Shown here: positions 43,577 to 55,285 of the stretch, one piece after another
Layout of the letters: each line of letters starts with the position of its first letter
Numbering within the stretch: the stretch's first letter is position 1
Origin: Byssothecium circinans
Taxonomy: Eukaryota > Ascomycota > Dothideomycetes > Pleosporales > Massarinaceae
Reading direction: 5' to 3'
Length of the DNA: 64,000 bases
Assembly: GCA_010015675.1 (NCBI GenBank)
Contig: ML976980.1
Coordinates: forward strand, 1,164,362-1,228,361
The notes under the pieces: generated by a model
The model's database searches: none
What the model saw: the letters and a program-made list of their open reading frames with translations, nothing else
Told to the model about the DNA's origin: nothing
Translations under genes and position numbers: made by a program

Positions 43577-46500
43577 ATGGCTACGAAACCTAGTCCCCCA
43601 ACTCTGTGGCAAAAGTACTGCGACCTCAAGGACAAGACGAAATTCAAGATTCTCTGCTTCGCAGGGCGAGAAGCTACCGCCTCGTTCTGCATCGCCTGTC
43701 CGAAAGGACAGGAAGGAGAAACTCACCCCGAGAGACAAATTGCAAGAGCGGCGTTGATCACGGAGCCTTTCACGTACTGGGACTGGCATAGAAAGCCTCA
43801 AGATCACGAGGATTTATCTTCGAGGAGGCTATTATGGGAACGGGAGAAGGGGTTCTCAAAACTTGCCGGGCATAAATTTCCAACACCGAAGGAGAGCTGG
43901 GAAGCTTTCAAGCGTCATGTTGAAAGTGGAATCTATGATGGGAGGTTTGTGAACAAGATTGCTGTCGCTACATGGATGGGGGTGGAAGATATGAGCTGGT
44001 AAGCTGCCTTCTTTTGTTTCCTTTTACTTTAACAGCATGAAGGGTGTGTGTCGACTAACATTTTCTAGGATTGCTACACGTCTACCAAATGTGAAAGCTC
44101 TCGATATGAGCCATGTACCGATCTTCAGGGATGGGAGTGTTCAGGAAAAGCCCGAAGACTCTAAGAAGCACCGTTTTTATCATCATCTCGATCAACTGTC
44201 ACAGGCTCCATCTATGATGCCGCTGGTAGACAAACTCGACCTCTTCACACATCTCAATGAGGCTCAGAAACAGAAAATGCGTCTCGACCTCACGGTCCTC
44301 AACGAGGAAAAAGAATATTCCAAACTAAGCCGTGCTCTGACGGTCCTCATCAAAGTGGAAAGAAAGCATAGAGCTGAATCACAACAAAAGCTCTCCGCCG
44401 AGCTGCAAGAATATGAAGACGAGATTACGAAGGCCAACTTGTGGACATCCATAAGGACCATGTTTCGAACACTGAAATGGCTCGGCATTCCTGACCCTCG
44501 TGAAGAAGACGGCCTCAGAGCAGACCGTTCATACAATCTACTTCGCCGGGTTGTAGCGAACTGTCTCGAATTAGAGACCCTTTCGATAAGAGGGCCTTAT
44601 GAGCCTGACGAAACCCAACGACACGTCTTTCAACTCCATAACCATGTTTGCCTATTCATGGCAAACGTTGTCGACCATATCCCAGAAACCGTCACCTGCC
44701 TCGAGCTCCGGCTTTCAATCGGTTTCATCGGACATCTCCTACACCAGTTACGCGAGAGGAAGCCCCATGTAAAGAAAGTAGGCATCGATCTCGGAGCGTG
44801 GGTCCAGATTTATCCGCTAGATGAAGAAGCTCTACCGATGCAATATGGCGTAGCGGACAGAGCTCGAGGCAGCGCGCTGCGGCTTCAGCATGAGATATAT
44901 GAGAGGGAACATAACAAGGTACTTCCGAAGGAGTCGAAATGGTATTTGCCCAATAGTGCCGATGGTTACTCTCCAATGTCTAGACATCAAAGGCAGCGCA
45001 TGAATAAGTCGAGCTTCGATTATTACTGGGATAGAAGTGGGTCTGGGGTTGTGGATTTCCGTCCTTTTCAGGCACCGGAGTATATTGTTGATAGCTCCGA
45101 CGAGGAAGAAGGAGAAGAGGAGGAGGAGAAGGATGACGAAGACGAAGAAGAAGATGAAGAAGAACAGGGAAAGAATAAGATATACAATGATGGACCCCAC
45201 CCTAATGCTGTTGACCCAAAAGTCATAGCGATGTCCGAATGCAGTTGGGCCGCCGACGACCACGACGCGGTAATCGACATACTCGACGATGAGCAGGTTG
45301 ACACGCTTCCTAAAATGTTCAAGAAGCTTTATATTGCGCAGCAGGGAATTGAAGGCATAAAGCTGTTTGGTCTCGAACCCGAACCCAGGGCGAGAAGTAC
45401 CGATCCGATACATCCTCTCACGCTTATTCAGAGGGAGAGTGTATCATTTTATAAAGACATCAAGGGTGTTGGGCATGCTTATGGGGGTTTCGATTTCAGT
45501 GACTTTTCAGAGATTTTTCCTTGGTTGAGTAAGACGTTCGGGTGGGATCCAGTGTTTGATTGGGACTGGTAAGTCATTCCTTTCTTACTCATTGAAAAGT
45601 CGCAAGCGGACCCAAGACCCTCATGTTAGGAAAATGCTGATTATTGACTCGTTAGGTTCATGGTCCCAGAGAGAATGGTTGACGACGCCAACCCAGCCTT
45701 ACTCAGCGACAACATGAAAGCGAATTGGCTGAACCCTAGCCAGCCCGAGACCAGCGGGCTTCATCGTGCCTTGACTGATTTACGATTCTGTTTCCAGAAA
45801 ATGAGGAAATCAGGCATTCCCCTCCATATACTCATCGGTCGTCGCACCTTTGGGCAATCAAGCTGCTACTGGGGATGGCCATACGACGAGACAAAATGGC
45901 TACAATGGGTGAAGGACGACTTCTCTGCCAACCTAGAGGTTATCGCTCCACTTATCGATACGCTTAGCATTCTTTATGATCTCCGAAATCCACTTGACTG
46001 TGATCGTCTGGAGGAGATCGAGGCGGCCTATCCACAAGACAGACCTCATGCGTTGTGCCCAGAACGAGTATGTCCATTTGAGAACTTCAAAGATTGTCTT
46101 TTCTACGCCGATCATGACGACAAGTATCACCGCCGCCTAGAAGACAGGCCCGCTTCTGGTGAACCGCAGAAAATGGCCAACGAGAAAGAACTCAATAAGA
46201 GCACCGGTCCGGAAGACTACAAAAATCTCGCACACCAGTTTTCAGGAAGACCGCCGACTGGTGAGAATGCGGAAGACCACCCATCGGATGACTCCGACTC
46301 CGACGACAAGCAGCAGCGCGAGCGATCGCCTCTCCACCATTTGGCTCGAAGAGCAGCCTTCAGTCGCGAATCGCTCGGTTGGCAACGTTTCTGGCAGAAA
46401 TACGCTCTATCGCTCACAAGCATGACTACGCTGGATGTCCGCATGCCACGAGTCTTCGATAAGAACGGGTCGTGGTACCTCGCAAAGTTACTAGGTGGGA

Positions 46501-48260
46501 AAGGTGGCTGGCGAATGACCAGGCATACAGACGAGAGACAACATATACAGACAGCGGAAGACTTAACCAACGTCATGTCTTCTGCGGATGCAGGGGACAC
46601 CTACATACGGAAACGAGAGGCACCAACCTGGCCCGCAGGCCGCTTCATACGGCGCACATGGATATGTCAACGTTACGAGAGCAACGGCTCCACGCCAATC
46701 CCTTCCATCGAGCAACTTAAAAACCACATTAGCAATGGCGTTCTTTCACCAAAAGCGCCAAGCTGCTTCTCCAGCCGCGCCAGCTATGGAAACCGCACCT
46801 TCAGCAAAGAGTCCCCCGAAATGGTTGAAAAAGAACGCGAAGAACTAGCTAAAGCAGCAGCCCGCGCCAAAAACGCTACGGAAAATGAAAGCCAGTCCAA
46901 TCTCCCGCCCATTGAACCGCTATCCGTCCAAGACCTCGGCTTAGCCCAAAGCAAACACGGTCGCTATCATCGCACCATCGCCAGCGAATTCTGGCGCGGC
47001 GAGGTGCGCGCTCTCGCCGAGGAACTAGAGACTGAGATCAGTAAACACAGCCATGAGGATGTGAAGCGGCTACTCGACGGGACGCGGCGTGGGTTGTTGG
47101 AACGTGCAGGGGGCCCAGTGCCGTACGAGACTATCTTCCGGAGAGAGAGGGAGGGGAAGAGAAAGGATATGGACGATAGGTACCGGCGCCCGAAACCGTA
47201 TCGACATGGGATTATGCTTGTGAGTGGTGGGACGTGGGATCTTGTGGAAGAGGAAAAGAGACTGAAGGAGTTGGATGCTGCGCCGTTTCCTGATGAGTTG
47301 GGGGAAGGGGGTGGGGGGCTTGAGGAGACGGACACAGATGACGAGTTGTTTGGGATAGATGGGGAGGGGTTTGGGGAGGGGAATTTGGATGCCGGAACCG
47401 GGACTGGGACTGGGACTGGGAATACGTATGCTCAAGGGATTGATGCTGTAGGTATCATCCCCACGACCGGCTCTGAGGACGTTACGAAGCCACTCGGAGA
47501 TCCACCATCGGATGTCGATGCTGCTGGGGGTCCTCAACCCCCTGGTCCGACAGCAACGTCTCCGCCATATGTTTTTCCATTCCAACCACAGCAACCACAA
47601 CAACCGGACAAGCAACTCTCTTCCCCTCCTCAGCCCAAATCTCCACTACCGCCGCCATCGGAGACCAGAAAGCCTGAAAGGAAACGCCCTTTCGACTCCT
47701 CTTCCTCTTCCTCTTCCTCGGACAGTGAGAAGGCTGATCCAAGTCACGAGGAGGAAAAGCAGAAGAAGGGGCAGTCTAGACGAAAAACTGTGGCCACCCC
47801 GACTGTACCAGATACCGAGTTGGTAAAACCCACAACCGCCGAACTCTTATCTTCCCCTGCAGCTCCAGCCCCAGCACCAGAACAACAACTCAGCACTGCG
47901 TCAAACCCAGAAGAGCCCTCTGCAACCCGTGCCGGTTCCCGAAAACGCAAGACCGCACCGCCTCCGAGCACGAGCACATCCCCTCAAATCCCGACCAAGA
48001 AACCGCGTGGACGACCCGCAAAAGCCACCACCACTGCCACGACCTCTGCGGCAGCGAAAAGTGGGTTTAGAGGCAGAGGTGCTGTGGCGGAGGGAGAAGA
48101 TGCGAAGTACTGGAAGATGACGGTGGTGCAGATTTGGAATGCGCTGAAGGAGAGGGGCGTGGAGGTGCCGAGGGGGGTGAAGTTGAAGGGGGATATGATT
48201 GAGGTGTTGAAGCGTAGTGAGGAGGGACGGGAGGGTGGGGAAGGGGCGAGGAAGAAGTAA
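43577..48260 (+). CDS. large protein of unknown role with AT-hook and SAP-like C-terminus
   Basis: A 1,508-residue protein from exons 43577-43998, 44069-45568 and 45656-48260. Both introns (70 and 87 nt) split a TGG codon and keep frame, which favours one gene over three. Residues 1-640 are mixed helical with no recognised domain (AGREATASFCIACPKGQEGE; LETLSIRGPYEPDETQRHVF). An acidic Glu/Asp run lies near 480-510. Residues 650-1280 are again folded-looking (RFWQKYALSLTSMTTLDVRM; PAGRFIRRTWICQRY). A GT-repeat and a Pro/Gln/Ser-rich part follow. Near 1421 is an AT-hook (KKPRGRPAKA), and at 1460-1497 a SAP-like helix pair (KMTVVQIWNALKERGVEVPR). DNA or chromatin binding is plausible; no orthologue is recognised. 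Confidence 0.75.
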
Positions 48261-49629
48261 AGTGGTGCTATTTTCTCTTTTCGTCTATGGGAGTTGGGTT
48301 GAGACGTTGAGACGTTGTTTATTCCGTTAGATGTAGTAGATCCCATTGGGTTGAGTTAGAGAGAAATCTCGTCGTTTCCTTAGTATCCATCAGTTATCAC
48401 AAGCAAGCCATCGCAGAACCCTCAAGTGAACACAAATCACCAAGCTTTGCATCATGAACTTAGAAAATGCATCGAGCGAACTTGCGGAAACCCCCCCATT
48501 CCCCTCCTTTCACACCTACGTAGCCTCGGAGTCAGTCCGCCCAAGAGCACAACCAAAACCCCCAACACTTCAACTCCGACCGCACAGTACAACGCAGAAT
48601 CAAAGACCGCGACAACCGCGGAAACGACATTATTCCTCCCATCCCTCGCACACATGTCCGTTCCATGCACCAGACCCACCCAGCCACTGCCAGCGTGTTG
48701 AGCGTTGACCGCTTTCATCATCACAAGGACCACCCTGTCACCGCTTCCGGTGAGCATGATGTGAGCGGGAAAAAAAAGCGAGTCTTACTCATTACGGTAA
48801 GTAGCATGCATAACATACCTTAGCAGCGAAAGTTAGTGCGTCTATCTATTGTCTGTCTGTCTGTGGCGTGCGCTAGGACTTGATGGTGGGTGGTGGTTGC
48901 GGGTATGATATGATCATGGTTAAGGCGGGTGATCCACAATACGACTTGAGGATAGATTCATGGTGAGAGATCCAGACTGAGACTGAGACATATATCAGTA
49001 ATCTAATATCGCCTGTTCCCTTTTTTTCCCGCGCGAAGAATACCCCATTAGGCAAGCGGGGAGTCCCGAAGGGTTGCGTATGCGTTATGCGTTTTGCGTG
49101 CTTATTGCGTGTAGGAGAGCGGGTGGGGGGCCGGGCCGTACCTTTGACATGCATACATGATGAGGATAGACGTTGCAGTCCCAGTTGCAGTTGGGATGAA
49201 GGCAATTGGGGGTTCAATCGATGGCAAAAAGACGGTGAGGATGATTGAGCCTGGTGTTTGAGGACCGTTTTTAAGGGGGTGAGGTAAGCTTGCGAGCTCG
49301 TTGCTCGACTCGGGTCTTTTACATCTGATTAGATCTTACGCACATGAGGTGCCTTGTTTTGCATGTTGTCTTAGTCTTAGTCTTGGTCTTGGTCCCAGTC
49401 TTAGGCGAACGGTCATGATCGCGAAGGTCATCAAGGTAATGCATCATCAGCTGCGAGATTTACGAGTCGCAGTGCAGAGGTCCCGCGCGTAACGAGAGAT
49501 TTGGAAAAAAAAAGTTTTTGTCTGACTGGCGTATAGAGGAGCGGGAAACGGAGAACGGAGAACGAGAGCACACGAGGGCGGTCAAGCAAGTGAGATACGG
49601 GTGATGGGGAGACGATATGGTCAGACGCG
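48261..49629. other. 1.4-kb intergenic region
   Basis: Contains overlapping short frames at 48426-48757 with opposite strands equally open, and no family features. Simple tcttagtcttgg repeats lie at about 49370-49400. Confidence 0.4.
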
Positions 49630-50232
49630 ATGGGATCGGGCTCGGTTAACTGGATTACATCCGACGATGAAATGAAGATGGTGGAGGTAATTTCTCTGAC
49701 CGTGCTAGTGGTAGTCTCATGGCTGGTATTTGGCTCATCGATTGCCTTCTACTCATCAGCAGCTTCTCATGACCCATCGACGGACTTACCAGCAGTGAGG
49801 TTCTCCCACGCACTTTATTGCTTTTCCTCGTTCGCACTTGCCTTCTTCATCCCGCTTCTTCGACGTGCCTCATGGGATGAACGAGCCAAGTACCGGTACT
49901 ACACGAAGTATGGAGGACCATCCCCATCCCGATTCCCATTCCCACAGCCTCAAGAAGGCAACCCTCCAGATCTCCATCTCCATCTATTGACTTCCCTTCA
50001 CATCCAAGTGTACATACTTCTATGTATCACCGGAAAGAGGTCACATGCCCACTCAATCCCTCGTTTCGTTCCACAAGTGAAGCGATTGGCGAAGATGCAA
50101 ATGCCTAATTTTCCACCTTACCTCACATCCGCCCCGCTCACGCTTCACACTTCAGCCCCCCAGGCATCAACCGCGCCGCTTCGTACACGCGCGCGCTCAA
50201 TCCCAAACACCTTGTCTACCCCATCAAATTAG
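49630..50232 (+). CDS. hypothetical two-helix membrane protein
   Basis: An open frame of 200 codons from an ATG. Two hydrophobic segments, VEVISLTVLVVVSWLVFGSS and FSHALYCFSSFALAFFIPLL, are separated by a short polar loop and followed by a charged juxtamembrane stretch (RRASWDERAKYRYYTKYGG). The last 90 residues are Pro/Ser/Thr-rich and look less protein-like. The paired helices suggest a real gene whose 3' end may instead be spliced. No family known. Confidence 0.4.
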   Translation: MGSGSVNWITSDDEMKMVEVISLTVLVVVSWLVFGSSIAFYSSAASHDPSTDLPAVRFSHALYCFSSFALAFFIPLLRRASWDERAKYRYYTKYGGPSPSRFPFPQPQEGNPPDLHLHLLTSLHIQVYILLCITGKRSHAHSIPRFVPQVKRLAKMQMPNFPPYLTSAPLTLHTSAPQASTAPLRTRARSIPNTLSTPSN

Positions 50233-53200
50233 TTCCCAGCCGTTTCCAGCCTACCAAATCCCCAAGACGAAAAAAATAATACCCAGGCAGAAGCGAAGAT
50301 ACTCCGCTACTTACTCCGCACAGCGCAGCCACAGCCTTTCTTTTGCCTAACTCAGCTCTAGGGAGGCAAGGCATCGATATCAGCTTGCTGTTATAGATAG
50401 TTAGCTTCATTGGATAATTGGATAGAAAGTACGGGACAGTAGCGCTGATTCAGGCACCGGCTGATCGACACGTTTAGGCTGCCATACTGCAGGGCTGAGG
50501 TTAGTGCTGAGGTAGTTGCACCGAACAATAATCGCGAATGAACCGCTCCCACAGATTATGATGTGGAATCTCGTGCTAAGATCAGGACGTTGCCGGTAAA
50601 CTACCGAAACCAGTCTTCCATTCGCTTAATTCTCTTACAGGGGGGCTTTTTTCCAGTCCCGCAATTGGAGTAGTGCATGGGTGGGGATGGTGTCACACTT
50701 TTCCTGCTCCAATAATGGAACGTCTTTTGTATAGTCGCACCGTATTACACGTATGGGAGGCTCATGTGAGCTATCTTCATTGATGCAACGATCGGTATGG
50801 AGGTGACACGTGTGAGATCGGTGCGAGCGTTGTTCGCACGCGGTGGCACATGGTTTGCCATATAGCTGTAGCCCTGTGGTGAATGTGCTGGGGAGATGCG
50901 CGCAGTCTTGTGTAATCCACCGACCCTTGTTGTTGCGCAAAGATGTCCCAAAGGTCGCTAGCTAACGTGATATGCAAGATTCCTGGCGGAGGTAATGAGT
51001 TGGCGGGTTGTGTGAGGTGGTACAAACATCGTTCGAGAGATTGAGGTTCGGTTCGAGAAGGCTCCGAGTTACACTGCACTACACTCGATCAATGGGAGTT
51101 GTCCGTTGCACTTGCTCGAAATACATGTGTTGCGCTGTACCTCTAGCTCGGTCTGCGACTCTGCGATGGTAGTATAGTCGCAGATCTCGAGCCCAACGCC
51201 CTGATTCTCCTGATCGCTATATCGACTCGATATCGGGATATTGTCCTTCAAATAAAAAGGCAAATTGGATATCGAATGACACTCATGCTTTGAGCACGTT
51301 GTACTCACCCTCAATCACCCCATGAGCATGTGTTTTGGGCACTTCATTCGTCAGCCTTGCGCATATTGCCCTTCCGCGAAACTTGCCGCGGTCCGTCTTC
51401 TGACATCCCATGCTTCTTCCATTCGTGTTTGCATCGCATCTACCCCGCGTTCTTCGTATGCCTTGCAGAACTCACCAATAGCGACACAAACTCAGATTGC
51501 ATGTGTATGCTCTGCGGTGTCGACCACATATACAGGTCAGACGACACGTTCGGCGAACATCCCCGAGGATCTCAACAGCAGTCTCACAAAAAAGTGAGTG
51601 CTGGTGACCCAAAAAGTCTAATGACCACGATAACGGTGATGGAACAGCAAGAACCTCCGGTTCCGGAATGACGAAATGAAAGGCACGCAGCGGCTTGCGG
51701 AATTTAGCTGACGCAAGAACGCCCAGGTTTCTCATGTAGTTCCCAATACGAGGCAAGGCTTAGGTGTCGAGGTTTTAAGGCAACGAGGCAAACTGGACTC
51801 AAAGTTGAGTCCATTTCGTCCCTTCTGTCCTGCGGCGCGGGAACGCGATGATTGGCGTATATGCATGCGTAAGGGGAAGGGACGCATATAGCAAAGCTTG
51901 CGGAAGAGTGGGTGTGCGGGTCCGATATTGTATGGATTATTAGTGATGGTGTTCGTTGATTGTTGTCAATAGATGGATGCTCCAGATGAGGATGCCTGAT
52001 TGGACCCCGCACTGATACGTTAGCAATCTGGAAGCTATGTCTTACCCGCAGAAACGGAAGACGCGCTGTGCAGGAGACTGTGCCGTACGCCTACATGGCG
52101 TTTATCCCCCCCGTTCTCCGCCCCCAAACATAAATGGTTGCCGCATCATATGGGGGAACTGTTTGATTGCTTATGCCCGGAGTGGCACTTTCACCTCGCC
52201 GACGCACATCACATGTAAGCAACGTGGACAAAGATCCGAGCACTCTCCAAATCAAGATATGCAGGTCAGTAAAAGCACGGACCATTGCGGCCCGTCGGGA
52301 ATGTTTACCCTGTCACAACTCACGAGAGGCCGCACACAAGGCCGGAGCATTCCAAAGTTCACTTAGCGACGATGTTCCCGAGAAAACCATCCAGGCAATT
52401 TGGGAAACGGTCCTGTTTGGTCGGAAAATTTCTGACTACATGAAGGAATCGTTGCATGGCGCAGTCAGGCACATGTGTTGATAAGAGCTTCGAGTGAACG
52501 AATCACTTGTTCTTCGAGGTGTTAGACAAGCGGGGTCGAAGAACGATGTGTGTGCCCGACTGCTTCCCATGTGGAGAGCACGGATGGCAAGTTCCGAAAG
52601 CGTATTGCCTGCGTACGTGTTTTTGTCGTTTGCAGAAGAGACCGAAGGATTGGTCGGAGTGTTTGATGACTTTCCGTGCTTGCTGTTTGACGTTTGTGCT
52701 GGTGTTTGAAGGACATCGTATCCTGAAGGACAACCTAGACGACCTCGCCTTACGCTCCTGTCATCATTTACGCGTTTGCCGAAATAGCAAAGTCTTGAAC
52801 TTGACACTGAGGAGTGAGATATTGCCTTGTATGCGACCAAGCCGACATGGATGTGGAACAGCTTATTTTGCTTACCCCACACGACAAGCATATGCATATG
52901 CCTTACTGAAGTGTATGGTGTTTACCCAGCCGACTGTCCGCCTGGCCGGAATTATGGTGCTGTTTTGCGAATGACCTGGATCGGTCCGAGTTCTCTTGGT
53001 GAAGAGACTGCTTAATATTCGTAGACGGTAGTGAGTGATTTATGCTTTTATAGGTCAAGTCAGTACAGCCATTCTGTTGTGACTGGATAATGAGCTTCGA
53101 AGAGCGAATAAGGAGGAGAGAGCGACCGACTCATTGCGGCGTGGCTATTGTGAGACCAGGCACTGTAACTGAAACTATCGTTCAACAGCGGTCGCAAGGA

Positions 53201-55285
53201 CTGGCTGACAAGTCAGCGTAGACATTGAGGGTGACGTAGGAAAGTTTTCGAAACCCGGACGAGACGAGGCGATTGTCCAAAGTGTTGGTATATTTTCCTT
53301 GGCTGAGATGGAAATCCGTTGATACGTGGATAGGTCCTTCAGAAGATGCATGAAAGTTCTTGAGGTTTGCATCTTGACCGGATATTGCTTGAGGCTGAAC
53401 GAAACATGAGTACGGTCTCGTATCTTCCAGAGGATTTCGTTCTTCCCTCGAGGCTGTCATCCTGAAGCGTACTCGTACTGTTTCTGATTTGCGGCCCTCT
53501 TCTTGAGATGTCGTTTCGGTCCCGATAATGCGGGCTCTGCGTCAAAGCCGCGATCACATAGGTCGAATGTCGTATCAGATGGGCCTTTTGTTTGCCCTCT
53601 GAGTTGTCCTATTTTTTCAGGCGCCACGTAGAAGCAACGTGCATCCGCAATGGCTCCGTATTGATTGGGCAGCTGTTGATGTGGAGCATGGTGTTTGTCG
53701 ATTAGGAACGTTTCTGTTCTTGCAGATATTCAGCGTATAGGGCACGTTCCGCTTGGGTTACAATTGACGTGAACCTGGTCACAACGTATGCTCCGTTGCT
53801 TCCGCGTTAGGATACTTGCTCCAAGACAGCTCAATACATCCGGAGTAAGGCATCCAGATGCATGTTCAACATGTGATACATTGGCTGACCGTGGTGCGAC
53901 TGAATGTATGGTTTTGGCTAATAAAGACTGCCATTAGGTCCCAAAGAAGGCAGTATGGGAATTCGATTGCGGTAGGTGCTTCCCGTGAATAGGGTAGGAA
54001 TGTCTGCGCCTCTGGACGTGCGGCCTCTCTGTCTACTCTGAGTGAGGCGCGATATCAACGAACGAAGTTGCGGGTCCGGCTGTTCTTGATGACGATGAAA
54101 CGACTGTTGCCTAGAAAATAGCCGCAGGCATCCGATTCCTGCATCTCTCAGAGGCCGTTCGTTGTTCGGTTCGTTGCTCGGTTTGTTGCAATAATAATGG
54201 TTGCTACGTGCTTTGATTCTCATTGAGGCGAGAGGCACCATTGTCTGGCGGCAAAGTAGGCGTTGGGAGGTGAATGCAGCTGAAGGGTCACGTCCACTTT
54301 TCAAGGCGGTTGGCGGTGCGGCTCACGTCAACACCATCCGTCCGTTCAGATTATTGGATTTGGGCGCTATTGGAAACACAAGTCATCAACCAGTGTGGTA
54401 GAAGAGGATACCGGTGAGCTGAGCTCTGTGAGCCATGGGAGGGAGATGGTTCAGCGGGGCAAAGTCGGACGGTGGCGGTCCACGGGCTTGACGCCAGCAC
54501 ATTGTCCTGGCGATTCTCGTCATGCATGCGGGCTGGGTGATGCGGCTCAAAATGGCTGGTTATAAAGAGAAGGCGTTGGGCCGTCGCCTAGCGGGTCAGC
54601 AGCAGCAGGCGGTCGCCTTCCCATGGCATGGTGGGCGGAGATTCGAAGAGGACGCAGGCTACAGCACGCAAGGCCAGCATCCCCTTGTTGGCTCGAGGGC
54701 CGCCATGGATCCTTGGTGGGCGCGCGGGGCGATGATGTATTACGCATGCACGGGTGGTATGCACATATGGGCGGCCTCTGCACGGGCCACTGAAAGTTTG
54801 CCTGTTATGCTGCTGCCTCGCCGCCATTTTGCGAACTATTCCGGAGCCTCATCGTGCCAGCGGTTGGGACATACTAAACCTCATCTCTTGCTCACCGCAC
54901 CCTCTGTCGCGCCGCCCTCACACGCTATCTGCACGTCCATCTGCCGCGAAATCCCGCATCGCTCATCTCACGCGTCCACCCGCTGTCCAACGAGCCACGT
55001 CGAGTTATAGTCGCCACCCACGCACCTCTCCCCCACCCTCACTCACCCTCTTCGTTACGCCCCCATTCCCGCGCCCGCAGTCCCACCCCACCCATGCCAG
55101 CCGCTTCGACACTGTTCGCGACAAGCCGATACTAGCCCGCTTCGAGAGCGTTCCTTTCACTTGTTTGCGCCAAGCTCGACCAATGCCAAGGCACAGAGCC
55201 AGCGGAGCCAGTGTCAGTGTCCATTGCCGCATACGTCGTCTGAATCCCTCTGCAATCTGTTGCTGCAGAAGCTGCGGCCCGCACC
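50233..55285. other. 5-kb gene-poor region
   Basis: No gene supported with confidence. Many short frames are open on both strands at once, the mark of non-coding DNA of even composition. The best small candidate is 51069-51314 on the minus strand. Other Cys-containing frames at 51322-51671 and 52167-52974 conflict with each other. The region from 54900 on is C-rich and is presumably the promoter and leader of the EST1-domain gene. Confidence 0.4.
51069..51314 (-). CDS. small Cys-containing hypothetical frame
   Basis: An 81-codon frame with CSKHECHS near the start, CDYTTIAESQTELEVQRNTC and a CNGQLPLIEC end. No signal peptide. It might be the last exon of a small gene or a remnant; little else can be said. 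Confidence 0.15.
   Translation of the reverse strand: MRVSTTCSKHECHSISNLPFYLKDNIPISSRYSDQENQGVGLEICDYTTIAESQTELEVQRNTCISSKCNGQLPLIECSAV

Noticed and set aside
48426..48757. Open frames on both strands between the large gene and 49630
   Set aside because: Equally open in several frames, Pro/Thr-rich, no domain.
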